DNA of 64,000 bases from Bacillota bacterium (GTDB taxonomy: Bacteria > Bacillota > Clostridia > Acetivibrionales > DSM-1351): the NCBI GenBank assembly GCA_023393115.1, contig JAEWMS010000077.1:26863-90862 (forward strand), written 5' to 3'. The notes beneath the pieces were generated by a model. It did not search any database. It was not told the DNA's origin and worked only from the letters and a program-made list of their open reading frames with translations. Position numbers and translations under genes: made by a program. Below, in pieces: positions 1 through 8,297 of the stretch (positions are counted from its first letter, which is position 1; every line of letters starts with the position of its first letter).

Positions 1-180
1 AGCGGCTACTTCACTTTCAGCCTGAACAAAAGTCCCGTTAACTTCAGGCATTTTTTTAGCCATGTAATGAGCAATTTCTGTTTGCGGTGTAATCGGATAT
101 CCGAAATAATGCTTACAACCTGCTCTCATTGCGGCTTCCGCAATTACTTCATTACCCTTCATTAATAATTTTTCAGACAT
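1..180 (-). CDS. vorB: 2-oxoacid:ferredoxin oxidoreductase alpha subunit, VorB/KorA type (partial, 5' end only)
   Basis: These are the first 60 codons of the alpha subunit of a 2-oxoacid:ferredoxin oxidoreductase. Such enzymes decarboxylate 2-oxoacids to acyl-CoA in the cytoplasm and reduce ferredoxin. The translated end contains [19 protein letters not shown]; the GYPITP stretch is typical of VorB/KorA alpha subunits. The ATG lies 6 bases after a GGAGG. The ferredoxin-like delta subunit gene is immediately upstream, the usual D-B order of branched-chain or 2-oxoglutarate enzymes. The rest of the gene lies beyond the left edge, so the choice between VorB (2-oxoisovalerate) and KorA (2-oxoglutarate) is not settled. 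Confidence 0.85.
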   Translation of the reverse strand, partial: MSEKLLMKGNEVIAEAAMRAGCKHYFGYPITPQTEIAHYMAKKMPEVNGTFVQAESEVAA

Positions 181-298
181 TTTTATCCTCCATTTCGCTG
201 CTTAGCAGCGATATAAATAGTATTGAAAAAGTCGTTCACGGCTTTTTACTGCGCGGGGGAAACTCGATGTTCACAAATATTCTGTACTACCCGCGCTT

Positions 299-505
299 TT
301 ACTTTTCAACTTCGATAACGCAATCAGGACAAATAGTAGCACAGAAGGCACATCCGATACATTTTTCCATTTCGTCTACACCAGCTGGATGAAAGCCTTT
401 CTGATTTAATTTGTCAGATTTCATTATGACAATTTTCTTGGGACATACTGTTACACAAAGCTTACAGCCTTTGCATCTTTCCTCATGAAATATTACTTTT
501 GCCAT
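299..505 (-). CDS. vorD: Two-cluster 4Fe-4S ferredoxin, delta subunit of the 2-oxoacid oxidoreductase
   Basis: A 68-residue ferredoxin-type protein that carries electrons within the 2-oxoacid oxidoreductase complex. It has two 4Fe-4S motifs, CKGCKLCVTVCP near residues 11-22 and CIGCAFCATICP near 49-60, with a short insert between them as in VorD/KorD subunits. A longer reading from a TTG at 541 is open, but the ATG at 505 has a GAGG 8 bases upstream and gives the usual MAKV start, so I use it. The gene lies 118 bases upstream of the alpha subunit on the same strand. The spacer contains a small hairpin at 196-210. Confidence 0.85.
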   Translation of the reverse strand: MAKVIFHEERCKGCKLCVTVCPKKIVIMKSDKLNQKGFHPAGVDEMEKCIGCAFCATICPDCVIEVEK

Positions 506-750
506 TTTAAGAACCTCACTTGTTTTTATTATTTGAGCCAATTACCACTGGATATAGCGAAGAAATCAGACCTACTAGAGTGTTGGTCAGTAGTTGTAAA
601 ATCCGGAAATCAAAATAATTGACTAATTGATTTTTTAGTAATTTAGCGAACTAAAACTATTGTTTATTATAAAACTCTTTGATGGTATTTGCAAGTTAAT
701 TACTATCAGTTGAAAGCCTATAGTAATCGACTTTGGTAAGCATTACCATT

Positions 751-2451
751 TTAGGTCCACTGTCCTTTTAACATAAATTCCCGGGCTCTGTTTTCTGCCT
801 TCTCTACCATTTTTTCATCATAGCCTAGAATTTTTAACAGCTTTATTGCATTTCGAGTTGATGCTTTTCCCGGATAGATTTTATAATCAAATGCAATATT
901 GTCTTCTTCAAAAAATTCCTGAAAATGATAATTATCGACTTTCTCATACAGAATTTGAGCTAATTCTATATCATGTGTGGCGCACAAGCATATACAGTTA
1001 CTTAGGGCAATGTAGCCCATTATTTCTGAAGATGCAGCTATCCTTTCTATTGTGTTTGTGCCTCGCAGAACTTCATCTATTACACAAAGTACTGGAACTC
1101 TTGGGTTAATACCCTGAATTATCCTCTTTAGAGATTTTATTTCTACTATATAATAGCTCTCATTTGCTTGCAGATTATCATTAATTGCCATAGAGCTATA
1201 AATATTAAAGAAACATGACCTGTATTCTCTTGCCAGACAGGTATAAATAGTTTGAGCAAAAATAGCATTTATTGCAACGGATTTCAGAAAGGTTGATTTG
1301 CCCGATGCATTTGAGCCGGTTATCAGGACAGATTTTGATGTAGCAAAGTCATTAGCAACAGGTTTTTCTACCAACGGATGGTACAGTTCTGTAAACTTAA
1401 TCTCAGCAGTGTAATTATCATTAGAGTAATTATCAGCTTTGTTATTACTTATAGTATTACAAGGCTCTAGGTCAGGATATGTGTAGTATTCAAGGCTATC
1501 TCTGTATGAAGCGACAGCTATAAGACTCTCAAGCTCGCCCAGGGTTTCATAAATTGTTTCAAACTCTGCTCTGTATTTCTCAATTATTCTGAAAATACTA
1601 TGATAGGTTATTGGTTCGCCCAGAAAGAATATTTTTATGATTTCCAAAAAGTAATTTTGGGAAGTATAAAACATGAAAAATATAGTATTCAGACTAATTC
1701 CTTTAACCTTATCCGAACTCTTCTTAAGTTTATCGGTGAATTCCTTGATTTGTTCATATGGCAGCCGAGCAATTCTTTTAGCCGTACTTATCATGTTAAC
1801 AAGGTAACCTAACGATTGCGAGTGTCCTACAATCTGGTCTCTTGCTTTAAAATACATTGTAACATTCAGTACCATTGACGCAAAGAATAAGATTACTGCT
1901 GCAGGATATACAGCAGCTATAAAAGGGGTCAGTATAAAAGCAACAGATAAAATTTTATAAAACAGACCGCTTTTTCCAAGACCTCTTCTTTTTCCGCTTA
2001 TGTATTCAGATAAATATAAATGCTTCAATTTACCCAACTGTGACAATAAAATCTGTACCTTTTCTCTTTCGGAGCTATTAGTTTGGAAGTACTCAATCAG
2101 ACTATTTCTTTTATGCAAAACCTCCTTGTTATATGACAGCTCTCTCAGCAGCTTATATAAGTATTCCTCTCCTATATCAGTCTGAGTATTGTTGAGCCTT
2201 GAGAATACTCTGTTCATATCAAGGTCATTCCAGGTTATATCATCAATGTAAAAGCTTTGGCAGTTATTCCTTATATTATTGAAATAGCTGCCGACAGAAC
2301 CATAATAATCTGGGGTATACTCACTGTCAGGTATCTTTCCCCACTGAAGCTGTATGTTTCTTCTGCTTTTTCTGTCATGTGTAAGCTTACCGTATACACT
2401 AAATAAAATATATCCTGCAATAACTGCTAAAAAGAAATATAAAACTGTCAT
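751..2451 (-). CDS. Membrane-anchored MutS-family ATPase
   Basis: A 566-residue protein with the ATPase domain of MutS but without the mismatch-recognition domain. The P-loop GSNASGKST is at residues 379-387 and the Walker B stretch VLCVIDEV at 454-461, followed by RGTNTIER, the MutS signature region. A hydrophobic helix covers residues 3-20 and a hydrophobic pair lies near 165-198, so it is probably held in the membrane with the ATPase in the cytoplasm. Such proteins are often annotated as mismatch repair, but the architecture argues for another, unknown role. The ATG has GGAG 5 bases upstream. The P-loop gene at 2474 lies 22 bases upstream, probably in one operon. Confidence 0.75.
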   Translation of the reverse strand: MTVLYFFLAVIAGYILFSVYGKLTHDRKSRRNIQLQWGKIPDSEYTPDYYGSVGSYFNNIRNNCQSFYIDDITWNDLDMNRVFSRLNNTQTDIGEEYLYKLLRELSYNKEVLHKRNSLIEYFQTNSSEREKVQILLSQLGKLKHLYLSEYISGKRRGLGKSGLFYKILSVAFILTPFIAAVYPAAVILFFASMVLNVTMYFKARDQIVGHSQSLGYLVNMISTAKRIARLPYEQIKEFTDKLKKSSDKVKGISLNTIFFMFYTSQNYFLEIIKIFFLGEPITYHSIFRIIEKYRAEFETIYETLGELESLIAVASYRDSLEYYTYPDLEPCNTISNNKADNYSNDNYTAEIKFTELYHPLVEKPVANDFATSKSVLITGSNASGKSTFLKSVAINAIFAQTIYTCLAREYRSCFFNIYSSMAINDNLQANESYYIVEIKSLKRIIQGINPRVPVLCVIDEVLRGTNTIERIAASSEIMGYIALSNCICLCATHDIELAQILYEKVDNYHFQEFFEEDNIAFDYKIYPGKASTRNAIKLLKILGYDEKMVEKAENRAREFMLKGQWT

Positions 2452-2473
2452 ATTAACTCCATTTCGCTGCTAA

Positions 2474-3154
2474 CTAGCCCCTGTTCCAGGGCAGATGAAT
2501 CTGTTTTCTTAGGGGCAGCAATTCTGAACCGCTTAATTGCGTGCTATCCAATTGACTGATAACAGACTCCATTCCAGCCGTTATGCCTATGGGGATTCCC
2601 AATTTATTTGAAACCTGTGATATTATTCTGTTACCCTCCAGTATTATTTCAGGCGTAGTTTCCTCAAGAAGATTACTATTATTAATCAATTTAGTAACCT
2701 TTATTTTTGCACTCTCCTCAATCAATGAAATCATTTCAATGATTTTTTCAGGAGTATCTGTCATTCCTCTTCTGGTATTTATGACAAAAAACATTTCATA
2801 ATCATCACTAAGTATCTCTTCCTTGAACCTTGCTACCGCCTTGGCTCCCAAGTCATCTCCTCCAACGTCCAGCACAGCCTTATATCCTTTCTTTTGTAAA
2901 AGTGAATAAATTTCTGGAGGAATTGCCGGGACATCCACATTTGTATTGGCATACATGGGCAGAATAACCCAGATATTATTCCTTTCAAGTTCTTCCTTAG
3001 CATCGGCTGTTCTGAAATATGGATTTACTATATCAAAATCCACAATAGAGGTCTTATAATTTGACTCTGCCAGTCTTAATGCATAATTGACAGCAACTTC
3101 GGTTTTTCCACTGCCGAAATGCCCTGTAAAAATATTTATTCTTTTTTCAAACAT
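2474..3154 (-). CDS. P-loop nucleotide-binding protein of unknown function
   Basis: A 226-residue soluble P-loop protein. The Walker A motif GHFGSGKTE is at residues 11-19, and a switch-like segment DFDIVNPYFRT starts at 39, recalling the MinD/CobQ class of deviant-Walker ATPases. A second conserved-looking stretch, DVGGDDLGAKAVARF, lies near residue 97. I do not recognise a named family. My recollection is that similar proteins occur near 2-oxoacid:ferredoxin oxidoreductase genes in clostridia, which fits the neighbourhood; that is memory rather than something shown here. It sits between tcdA and the MutS-like gene on the same strand. Function unknown. Confidence 0.6.
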   Translation of the reverse strand: MFEKRINIFTGHFGSGKTEVAVNYALRLAESNYKTSIVDFDIVNPYFRTADAKEELERNNIWVILPMYANTNVDVPAIPPEIYSLLQKKGYKAVLDVGGDDLGAKAVARFKEEILSDDYEMFFVINTRRGMTDTPEKIIEMISLIEESAKIKVTKLINNSNLLEETTPEIILEGNRIISQVSNKLGIPIGITAGMESVISQLDSTQLSGSELLPLRKQIHLPWNRG

Positions 3155-3227
3155 TACTTATCTCCATTCTATTTCTAAGCTTTTGGACAAAATTCAACCT
3201 GTTGTCTCACGAAAGCATCTGTTGGTT

Positions 3228-3995
3228 TTAGCCCTTACTATTCCACTCGATAAGGTCCTTAATTACTTCTCCTGCAATGATAAGCCCCATAACAGATGGT
3301 ACAAAGGGCAGGCTTCCCGGAATCTGGTGTTTGACAGTGCACTTCCTTGTTGAACCTTTAGGGCAGATACATCCTGCACTGCAACTGGAACTCTCAGTTT
3401 CCACAGGCTTTCGCGGCTCTTCCTTTGAATAGACCACCTTAAGTTTCTTTATTCCTCTGAGTCTTAGCTCTTTTCTGACCACCTTTGCAAGGGGATCAAC
3501 AGAGGTTTTATATATATCTGACACCTCAAATCTGGTGGGATCTAGCTTGTTTCCTGCTCCCATGGCACTGATTATAGGAATTCCCATCTCATTTGCTCTT
3601 ACAACCAGGTCAATTTTTGCAGTAACGGTATCTATTGCATCAACAATATAGTCACAGGTTCTGTCCAGTATTTCTTCTGCCACCTCTGGCATATAAAACT
3701 TCTGAATTATGGTGACCTCACACTTTGGATTTATTTCCAAAACTCTGTCCCTCATCGCTTCAACCTTTGGTTTACCTACAGTCTTTCGTGTGGCATGCAG
3801 CTGCCTGTTCAGGTTTGTAAGGCACACGCAATCATCGTCAATAAGTACGATTTTGCCCAGACCGCATCTCACCAGAGCTTCAACAGTATATGAACCTACC
3901 CCACCCACTCCAAATACTGCAACTTTACTGTTCTGAAGTTTTTCTAAACCTACTTTTCCTATAATCAATTCATTTCGTGAAAATTCATTTAGCAT
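3228..3995 (-). CDS. tcdA: tRNA threonylcarbamoyladenosine dehydratase (TcdA, ThiF/MoeB superfamily)
   Basis: A 255-residue E1-like enzyme that uses ATP to cyclise N6-threonylcarbamoyladenosine at tRNA position 37. The nucleotide-binding loop GVGGVGS is at residues 29-35. The acidic/NRQ segment LIDDDCVCLTNLNRQ at 51-65 is typical of ThiF/MoeB/TcdA proteins. A cysteine cluster CSAGCICP is present near residue 206. Length fits TcdA (about 250-270) and there is no rhodanese domain, arguing against MoeB. The ATG at 3995 has GGAG about 9 bases upstream. It is followed after 73 bases by the P-loop gene on the same strand. Confidence 0.85.
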   Translation of the reverse strand: MLNEFSRNELIIGKVGLEKLQNSKVAVFGVGGVGSYTVEALVRCGLGKIVLIDDDCVCLTNLNRQLHATRKTVGKPKVEAMRDRVLEINPKCEVTIIQKFYMPEVAEEILDRTCDYIVDAIDTVTAKIDLVVRANEMGIPIISAMGAGNKLDPTRFEVSDIYKTSVDPLAKVVRKELRLRGIKKLKVVYSKEEPRKPVETESSSCSAGCICPKGSTRKCTVKHQIPGSLPFVPSVMGLIIAGEVIKDLIEWNSKG

Positions 3996-4099
3996 ATGTC
4001 TACTCCGTTATTTATATTGTTAGGATAATGTGTATGTATATCTTGTGAATTAATAATCTTTAAATTTATAGATCTATTTATAAATTATTTCTTATATGA

Positions 4100-4693
4100 T
4101 TATCTTATACCCCGGGTTGCTCCGCAAACTTCAACCAGCCTTTTGGCTGATATGAAGGCCCTCTTTATAGCATTTTCATCTTCCTTCGCAGGTCTCACAG
4201 CACACACGCCGTGGTGCCCGCAGTCATCATTAATAAAACCGTCTCCAACTATAAGCATTCCGTTAACCAGCATCATATCGTGCATAGCCTTCAGTGTTGT
4301 TTCCTGTCCTCCAAACCTTGAAGCACCTACACTGACTCCAAGTCCTACTTTATTATATAACCACTTATTTGCTCGTACACGTCTTGTTTTATCAAACATT
4401 GCCTTAAGCTGTGCAGACACACTTCCAAAGTATACCGGGCTTCCGATCACTATTCCATCAGCCTTTTTCATAGTTTCAAAGGCCTCTTCAAGACTTGTCC
4501 CTTTATAGCATCCGCCAGTACATGGATTTGAACATACAGTACAAAAGCTGTTTTTTTGTTCATTCATTATCACTCCTATATCAAGCAGAGTAGTTTGGGC
4601 TCCAAGTTTAGAACATTCCTCAAGTACCTTTTCAACCAGAAAGCTTGTACTTCCCTGTTTGTTAGGGCTTCCATTAAGACCGACAATATACAT
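4100..4693 (-). CDS. NAD(P)H-dependent FMN reductase / iron-sulfur flavoprotein-like
   Basis: A 197-residue flavodoxin-fold protein. The FMN phosphate loop GSPNKQGST is near residues 8-16 and a second flavin-contact segment GSPVYFGSVSAQLKAMFDKT is in the middle. Four cysteines at 51, 54, 58 and 62 (CX2CX3CX3C) resemble the compact cluster motif of iron-sulfur flavoproteins, so a bound 4Fe-4S cluster is plausible. The reading is open back to 4741, but an in-frame ATG at 4693 has GGAG 9 bases upstream, while the ATG at 4708 overlaps that ribosome site, so 4693 is preferred. Physiological substrate unknown. Confidence 0.75.
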   Translation of the reverse strand: MYIVGLNGSPNKQGSTSFLVEKVLEECSKLGAQTTLLDIGVIMNEQKNSFCTVCSNPCTGGCYKGTSLEEAFETMKKADGIVIGSPVYFGSVSAQLKAMFDKTRRVRANKWLYNKVGLGVSVGASRFGGQETTLKAMHDMMLVNGMLIVGDGFINDDCGHHGVCAVRPAKEDENAIKRAFISAKRLVEVCGATRGIR

Positions 4694-4744
4694 GACTATC
4701 AACTCCATTATGAATATATGCGTACTCTTAAAAGAATACACTAA

Positions 4745-4783
4745 TTAAAAAATTAAAACAAGGGACTGATAATTCAGCCCCTA
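4745..4783 (-). terminator. Intrinsic terminator after the 4781-5659 gene
   Basis: On the minus strand GGGGCTGA and TCAGTCCC form an 8-bp stem with one G-U pair and a 4-base loop, followed by TTGTTTTAATTTTTT. The stem begins at the stop codon of the upstream gene. Confidence 0.7.
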
Positions 4784-5659
4784 CTCTTTAACCGTCCTTG
4801 TCTCCAAGTCATATAAAAATATATTTTCTTTTACCTTTTCCCGCCCATCCCTGGCTCTAATTATTTGTCTGAGTTCAAAAGTGTTGTTATCCTTCCATTT
4901 TTGAAATTCATAACTATAAATATACATTTCATTAGTCATACATGTCTTCTCGGGTATAATATCCTTACTGCTGTCAAAGACTTGAAAGTTGTCTTTACAT
5001 CTATAAATAATTACGGTTCTTTTTTCATTGTAAATAATATTTTGAGAATTGGCCGAATAGGAGCAGGCATTGTATTTACCATCCGATGTTAATATAAATT
5101 TATCAAAGCTTCCCTCAACATAACAAAGCTTCTCCAGCCTGGAGTTCTTAAGATCATATGAAAACATTGAAGTGCGAGGGTACTTACCGGCTGCTTTCCC
5201 TTCAAACAAAAAATATAGTTTCTTAAGTTTCTCATTTAGGACCATATTCTTTATTGTATAGCTATTCGGATGTTTCTCTCTTAGTCCGAATATATTTCTT
5301 ATTTCTTTGAACTTTGCGGAATCTACCCATTGTGATACCTTTTTGCCATTAATCCTGTAGGTCAGCTTAAGAGCTATTAACCCATACTCATCTTCAACCA
5401 GGTTAGCTCTGATATTCATTTCCGGATTATTGTTAAATATATTTACTTCTTCCTGCTTCCTATCAATGATATCACCTTGAACCTTAATAGAATTAAATCC
5501 ATTATCCGGTACATCGAATAAATTAGATTTACCAACCTCAATTCCCGGGGGATAAGTTGCTTTGGTATGTTTGGCCTGAGGCTTGCTGAGTAAAATGGTC
5601 CCGCTGATGAGGACCGATAGCATAAAGACATATATAATAGATAAATAAAGTTTTTTCAT
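4781..5659 (-). CDS. Hypothetical exported or membrane-anchored protein
   Basis: A 292-residue protein I do not recognise. Residues 5-25 form a single hydrophobic helix after MKK, reading as an uncleaved signal anchor or a signal peptide; there is no lipobox cysteine. The remainder is polar, rich in lysine, asparagine and aromatic residues, and looks like a mostly beta extracellular domain (for example the stretch SYDLKNSRLEKLCYVEG, as in beta-propeller-like repeats). It is transcribed alone, with a candidate promoter at 5695-5724 and a terminator directly after the stop codon. No enzymatic motif is visible. Confidence 0.6.
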   Translation of the reverse strand: MKKLYLSIIYVFMLSVLISGTILLSKPQAKHTKATYPPGIEVGKSNLFDVPDNGFNSIKVQGDIIDRKQEEVNIFNNNPEMNIRANLVEDEYGLIALKLTYRINGKKVSQWVDSAKFKEIRNIFGLREKHPNSYTIKNMVLNEKLKKLYFLFEGKAAGKYPRTSMFSYDLKNSRLEKLCYVEGSFDKFILTSDGKYNACSYSANSQNIIYNEKRTVIIYRCKDNFQVFDSSKDIIPEKTCMTNEMYIYSYEFQKWKDNNTFELRQIIRARDGREKVKENIFLYDLETRTVKE

Positions 5660-5694
5660 TAATGCCTCCTTCCAAAAAAATATCTACATTGTAT

Positions 5695-5724
5695 TTTATA
5701 CAAAAACGTTAAATGTATTTACAA
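5695..5724 (-). promoter_or_regulatory. Candidate sigma-A promoter for the 4781-5659 gene
   Basis: Minus-strand -35 TTGTAA (5719-5724), 18-base spacer, -10 TATAAA (5695-5700), about 35 bases before the start codon. Confidence 0.4.
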
Positions 5725-5813
5725 TATAATATTATTTTGTGAAATTCGGCATTAAAGAGAATAAGTCTTTCTATATTATGGTCGATCTCAGCTAGACAGC
5801 TATACCGTCCCCA

Positions 5814-6671
5814 TTAAAGACTAAACAACCTTTTTGCATTACCACTGAAAATCAATTCTTTTTGGCTGTTATCGAGGTTAAAATTCATTATTCTTTGCAA
5901 ATCATGTATCGGGCTTCCCCATGGGAAGTCTGAGCCGAATACAACTTTTACGGCACCTATTTCATTTATAATGGAAATAACCTCCTTGTCATCGGGCCAA
6001 CTTGGCTCGTTAACATCAATGATTTCTGGATAACCAGTGATAACTATCGAAGTATCAAAGTATACATTATTATACTTCTTGGATACATCCAAACAACGCT
6101 CTACATTACCATCTGCCATGTGTGCCAGAATAATGGGTAGTTCAGGGTATTTCTGAATTACCGGCAGTATACATTCAAAATCGGAGTATTCGTTTAACCT
6201 GGCGTTCGATACTCGTCCGCAATGTATTAATATTGAAAAATGCTTCTCATTGCAGGTTCTATACAAATCATCGAGTCTTTCATCCCTTACATCAAACCCC
6301 TGAGCCATTGGATGTAATTTAATTCCCTTTGCTCCGAGTTCAATATAATTTTCAAGGTGCTCAGTTAGGACTCCTTCCATTTCCGGATGAAAGCTAACGA
6401 GAGGTACTAGTTTACCTTTAGAATTTTTTGCTGTTTCCAGTGTCCATAAATTGTTCTGATGAATTATTTTTGGAGGTGCAAAGTTAACCATGACAGTCCG
6501 GTCTATTCCTCCTGCCTCCATATTATTTAATACGTTGTTAATTGTGCCATTGCCGGGATTTCTAAACTCTATATCGTATATCCTGTTGAAAGAGGATATT
6601 ATTTTACCTGCAACATCATCATCGGCAAAAGTATGAACATGACTATCAATTATTTCTATATTATTTACCAT
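5814..6671 (-). CDS. Amidohydrolase-family metal-dependent hydrolase
   Basis: A 285-residue TIM-barrel hydrolase of the amidohydrolase-2 type. The first metal motif HVH is at residues 11-13. Further ligand candidates are the histidines in LIHCGR and ILAHMADG and the aspartate in FGSDFPWG, which sit at the expected strand ends of this fold. Related proteins include decarboxylases and lactonases, so the substrate cannot be named. It is transcribed alone from a good promoter at 6742-6770, divergent from the ferredoxin gene at 6880. A small hairpin (GCAGC/GCTGC, 6684-6703) sits in its leader. Confidence 0.75.
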   Translation of the reverse strand: MVNNIEIIDSHVHTFADDDVAGKIISSFNRIYDIEFRNPGNGTINNVLNNMEAGGIDRTVMVNFAPPKIIHQNNLWTLETAKNSKGKLVPLVSFHPEMEGVLTEHLENYIELGAKGIKLHPMAQGFDVRDERLDDLYRTCNEKHFSILIHCGRVSNARLNEYSDFECILPVIQKYPELPIILAHMADGNVERCLDVSKKYNNVYFDTSIVITGYPEIIDVNEPSWPDDKEVISIINEIGAVKVVFGSDFPWGSPIHDLQRIMNFNLDNSQKELIFSGNAKRLFSL

Positions 6672-6741
6672 ATTGTCCTCTAAAGCAGCCGTATCAATAG
6701 CTGCATAAAATTAATTTTGCTTGGTATTTTAGTTCAATTAA

Positions 6742-6770
6742 AATATAACGCAAGTTAAGTATAAAATCAA
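6742..6770 (-). promoter_or_regulatory. Candidate sigma-A promoter for the amidohydrolase gene
   Basis: Minus-strand -35 TTGATT (6765-6770), 17-base spacer, -10 TATATT (6742-6747). Confidence 0.5.
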
Positions 6771-6879
6771 TATATAGAAAGTACATTGTATACACCATTT
6801 CAAGCAACAATTTTATGGGATATTATTAAGTTAATTATGTAATAATATCTTTAGAAAAAAATAATTCAGGAGGTATGAA

Positions 6880-7071
6880 ATGAGAGCATCGGTAGATCAA
6901 GATGGCTGTATAAGCTGTGGATTGTGCGTATCAATTTGTCCGTCGGTATTCAGTATGAATGAAGATGATAAAGCCCAGGCCATAGATGAGGATATTCCGG
7001 ATGAATATAACCAGGATGCTGAAGATGCCAGAGATGGCTGTCCTGTCAGTGTTATAGACCTGACTGAATAA
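6880..7071 (+). CDS. Small ferredoxin, single 4Fe-4S type
   Basis: A 63-residue acidic ferredoxin. Cysteines 10, 13 and 16 form the CX2CX2C group, and cysteine 54, followed by proline, supplies the fourth ligand of one 4Fe-4S cluster. Cysteine 20 is the extra residue that in several monocluster ferredoxins forms a disulfide. The second cluster motif of the common clostridial 2[4Fe-4S] ferredoxin is absent. A strong AGGAGG lies 6 bases before the ATG. It is a single-gene unit closed by the strong hairpin at 7119-7147. Likely a soluble one-electron carrier; its partner enzyme is not indicated by the neighbours. Confidence 0.85.
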   Translation: MRASVDQDGCISCGLCVSICPSVFSMNEDDKAQAIDEDIPDEYNQDAEDARDGCPVSVIDLTE

Positions 7072-7118
7072 TTGAAGCCCTGAAATAATTGTAATAAAAC
7101 AAATTGCTACACAGTCAA

Positions 7119-7147
7119 AACCACCCTGAACAAACGTCAGGGTGGTT
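7119..7147. terminator. Strong hairpin between convergent genes, probable bidirectional terminator
   Basis: An 11-bp perfect stem AACCACCCTGA/TCAGGGTGGTT with a 7-base loop lies between the ferredoxin gene (plus) and the ABC permease gene (minus). On the minus strand it is followed by TTTTG, a short T run. Confidence 0.7.
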
Positions 7148-7157
7148 AATCTTTGAA

Positions 7158-8297
7158 CTAAACTTTGGACAGCTTCCGCTTCTGGTAAAGTATTAGCCCC
7201 AAACAGAAATATATTACTGAAAGTATTACAATCATAATCATTTCGAAACCCACATCGGCAAGGCCGCTTCCAAAGTTTAAAATTTTATTGAACGCATTTG
7301 CCGTATGAGTTAACGGCAATATATCAGTTACTCCAAAGGGATGGCCGAAGACCGTCAAAATATTCATTTTAGGTAGTGGAAACATGCTTCCTGAAAAGAA
7401 CATCAAAAGAAAAAACGGAAAACAACCGATTGTCAGTACATCAAAAACCGAGTTTAGAAAGCTTGCTACCAAAAGGCTTACTGAAACCATCGAAAAGCTG
7501 GAAACTATTCCGACTATCAGTACCGGTCCAAATTCTCCTACCGGTTTATACCCCAGTAGTAAAGCGGCCACGTAGGATAAAACTACTGCTAAAACAGCAA
7601 TCACTGACTGAACTATGCATATTCCCGATAGAAAGTTAAAAGCACCCAAGCGACTAAGCTTAAGTCTGATTATGGTTCTTTTATCATTCTCCTTGACTAT
7701 TGAAGCACAGGCAGTAAAAAGAATCATTAATACTGCAAGAGAAATCATTCCTGGAACATAACTTTCAAATTCATTTAGAGGTTGCTTTTTTTCAAGAAAG
7801 GTTTCTTTTATTGTTGAGGGTAATGTAATTTCAGCGATATCTATTCCCTGCTTGTAAATTATATCTGAAACCATGATTGCTGCTATAGTGTACTTTACAT
7901 TGCCCGTACTTCCAAGAATTTCAACGGCCACTGTTGAATTTTTATCATTTATAGCCATAAACAGAGTCTTTGAATAATTTTCCGGAATAATCATACCCAA
8001 ATCTACTGATTTATCCTTTACTTTCGTTTCGAGCATGCTTTTATCAGTATAATCAAATAATTTAAACAGCTTTGAATCCTTCTCACCCAGCGAACTCTCC
8101 AATAATTTGGTAAGCTCTGTGGATTTGTTACCACGGTCATAATTAATTATTCCGATATTATAAGTTGTAGGCTCACTTCCATAATACAAATTCATTAATA
8201 ATACAAAAAAAGGTGAAAACGCAAGGACCAAAATAATAACCTTCCAGTCTCTAAGGTTTTCTTTCAACGTCTTAACAATAGATGCTATCAGCTTCAT
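7158..8297 (-). CDS. ABC-2 type transporter permease
   Basis: A 379-residue membrane protein with the layout of ABC-2 exporters related to YhgE/LinI-type drug or lipid exporters. One helix near residues 18-37 is followed by an extracytoplasmic domain to about 175, then five hydrophobic segments. The start codon overlaps the last 4 bases of the ATPase gene, showing translational coupling. With the ATPase and the TetR regulator it forms a three-gene operon read from the promoter at 9922-9950. Export of a toxic amphipathic compound is the likely role, inferred from context; the substrate is unknown. Confidence 0.8.
   Translation of the reverse strand: MKLIASIVKTLKENLRDWKVIILVLAFSPFFVLLMNLYYGSEPTTYNIGIINYDRGNKSTELTKLLESSLGEKDSKLFKLFDYTDKSMLETKVKDKSVDLGMIIPENYSKTLFMAINDKNSTVAVEILGSTGNVKYTIAAIMVSDIIYKQGIDIAEITLPSTIKETFLEKKQPLNEFESYVPGMISLAVLMILFTACASIVKENDKRTIIRLKLSRLGAFNFLSGICIVQSVIAVLAVVLSYVAALLLGYKPVGEFGPVLIVGIVSSFSMVSVSLLVASFLNSVFDVLTIGCFPFFLLMFFSGSMFPLPKMNILTVFGHPFGVTDILPLTHTANAFNKILNFGSGLADVGFEMIMIVILSVIYFCLGLILYQKRKLSKV

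Noticed and set aside
188..202. Identical 15-mer CTCCATTTCGCTGCT at 188-202 and 2457-2471, both just before start codons
   Set aside because: Repeats of this size are expected a few times by chance in 64 kb, and part of it is the ribosome site. Not enough for a regulatory claim.
542..750. Possible regulatory RNA before the 2-oxoacid oxidoreductase genes
   Set aside because: The region is A-T-rich without a stable hairpin or a recognisable aptamer; only a promoter is expected, and none could be assigned confidently.
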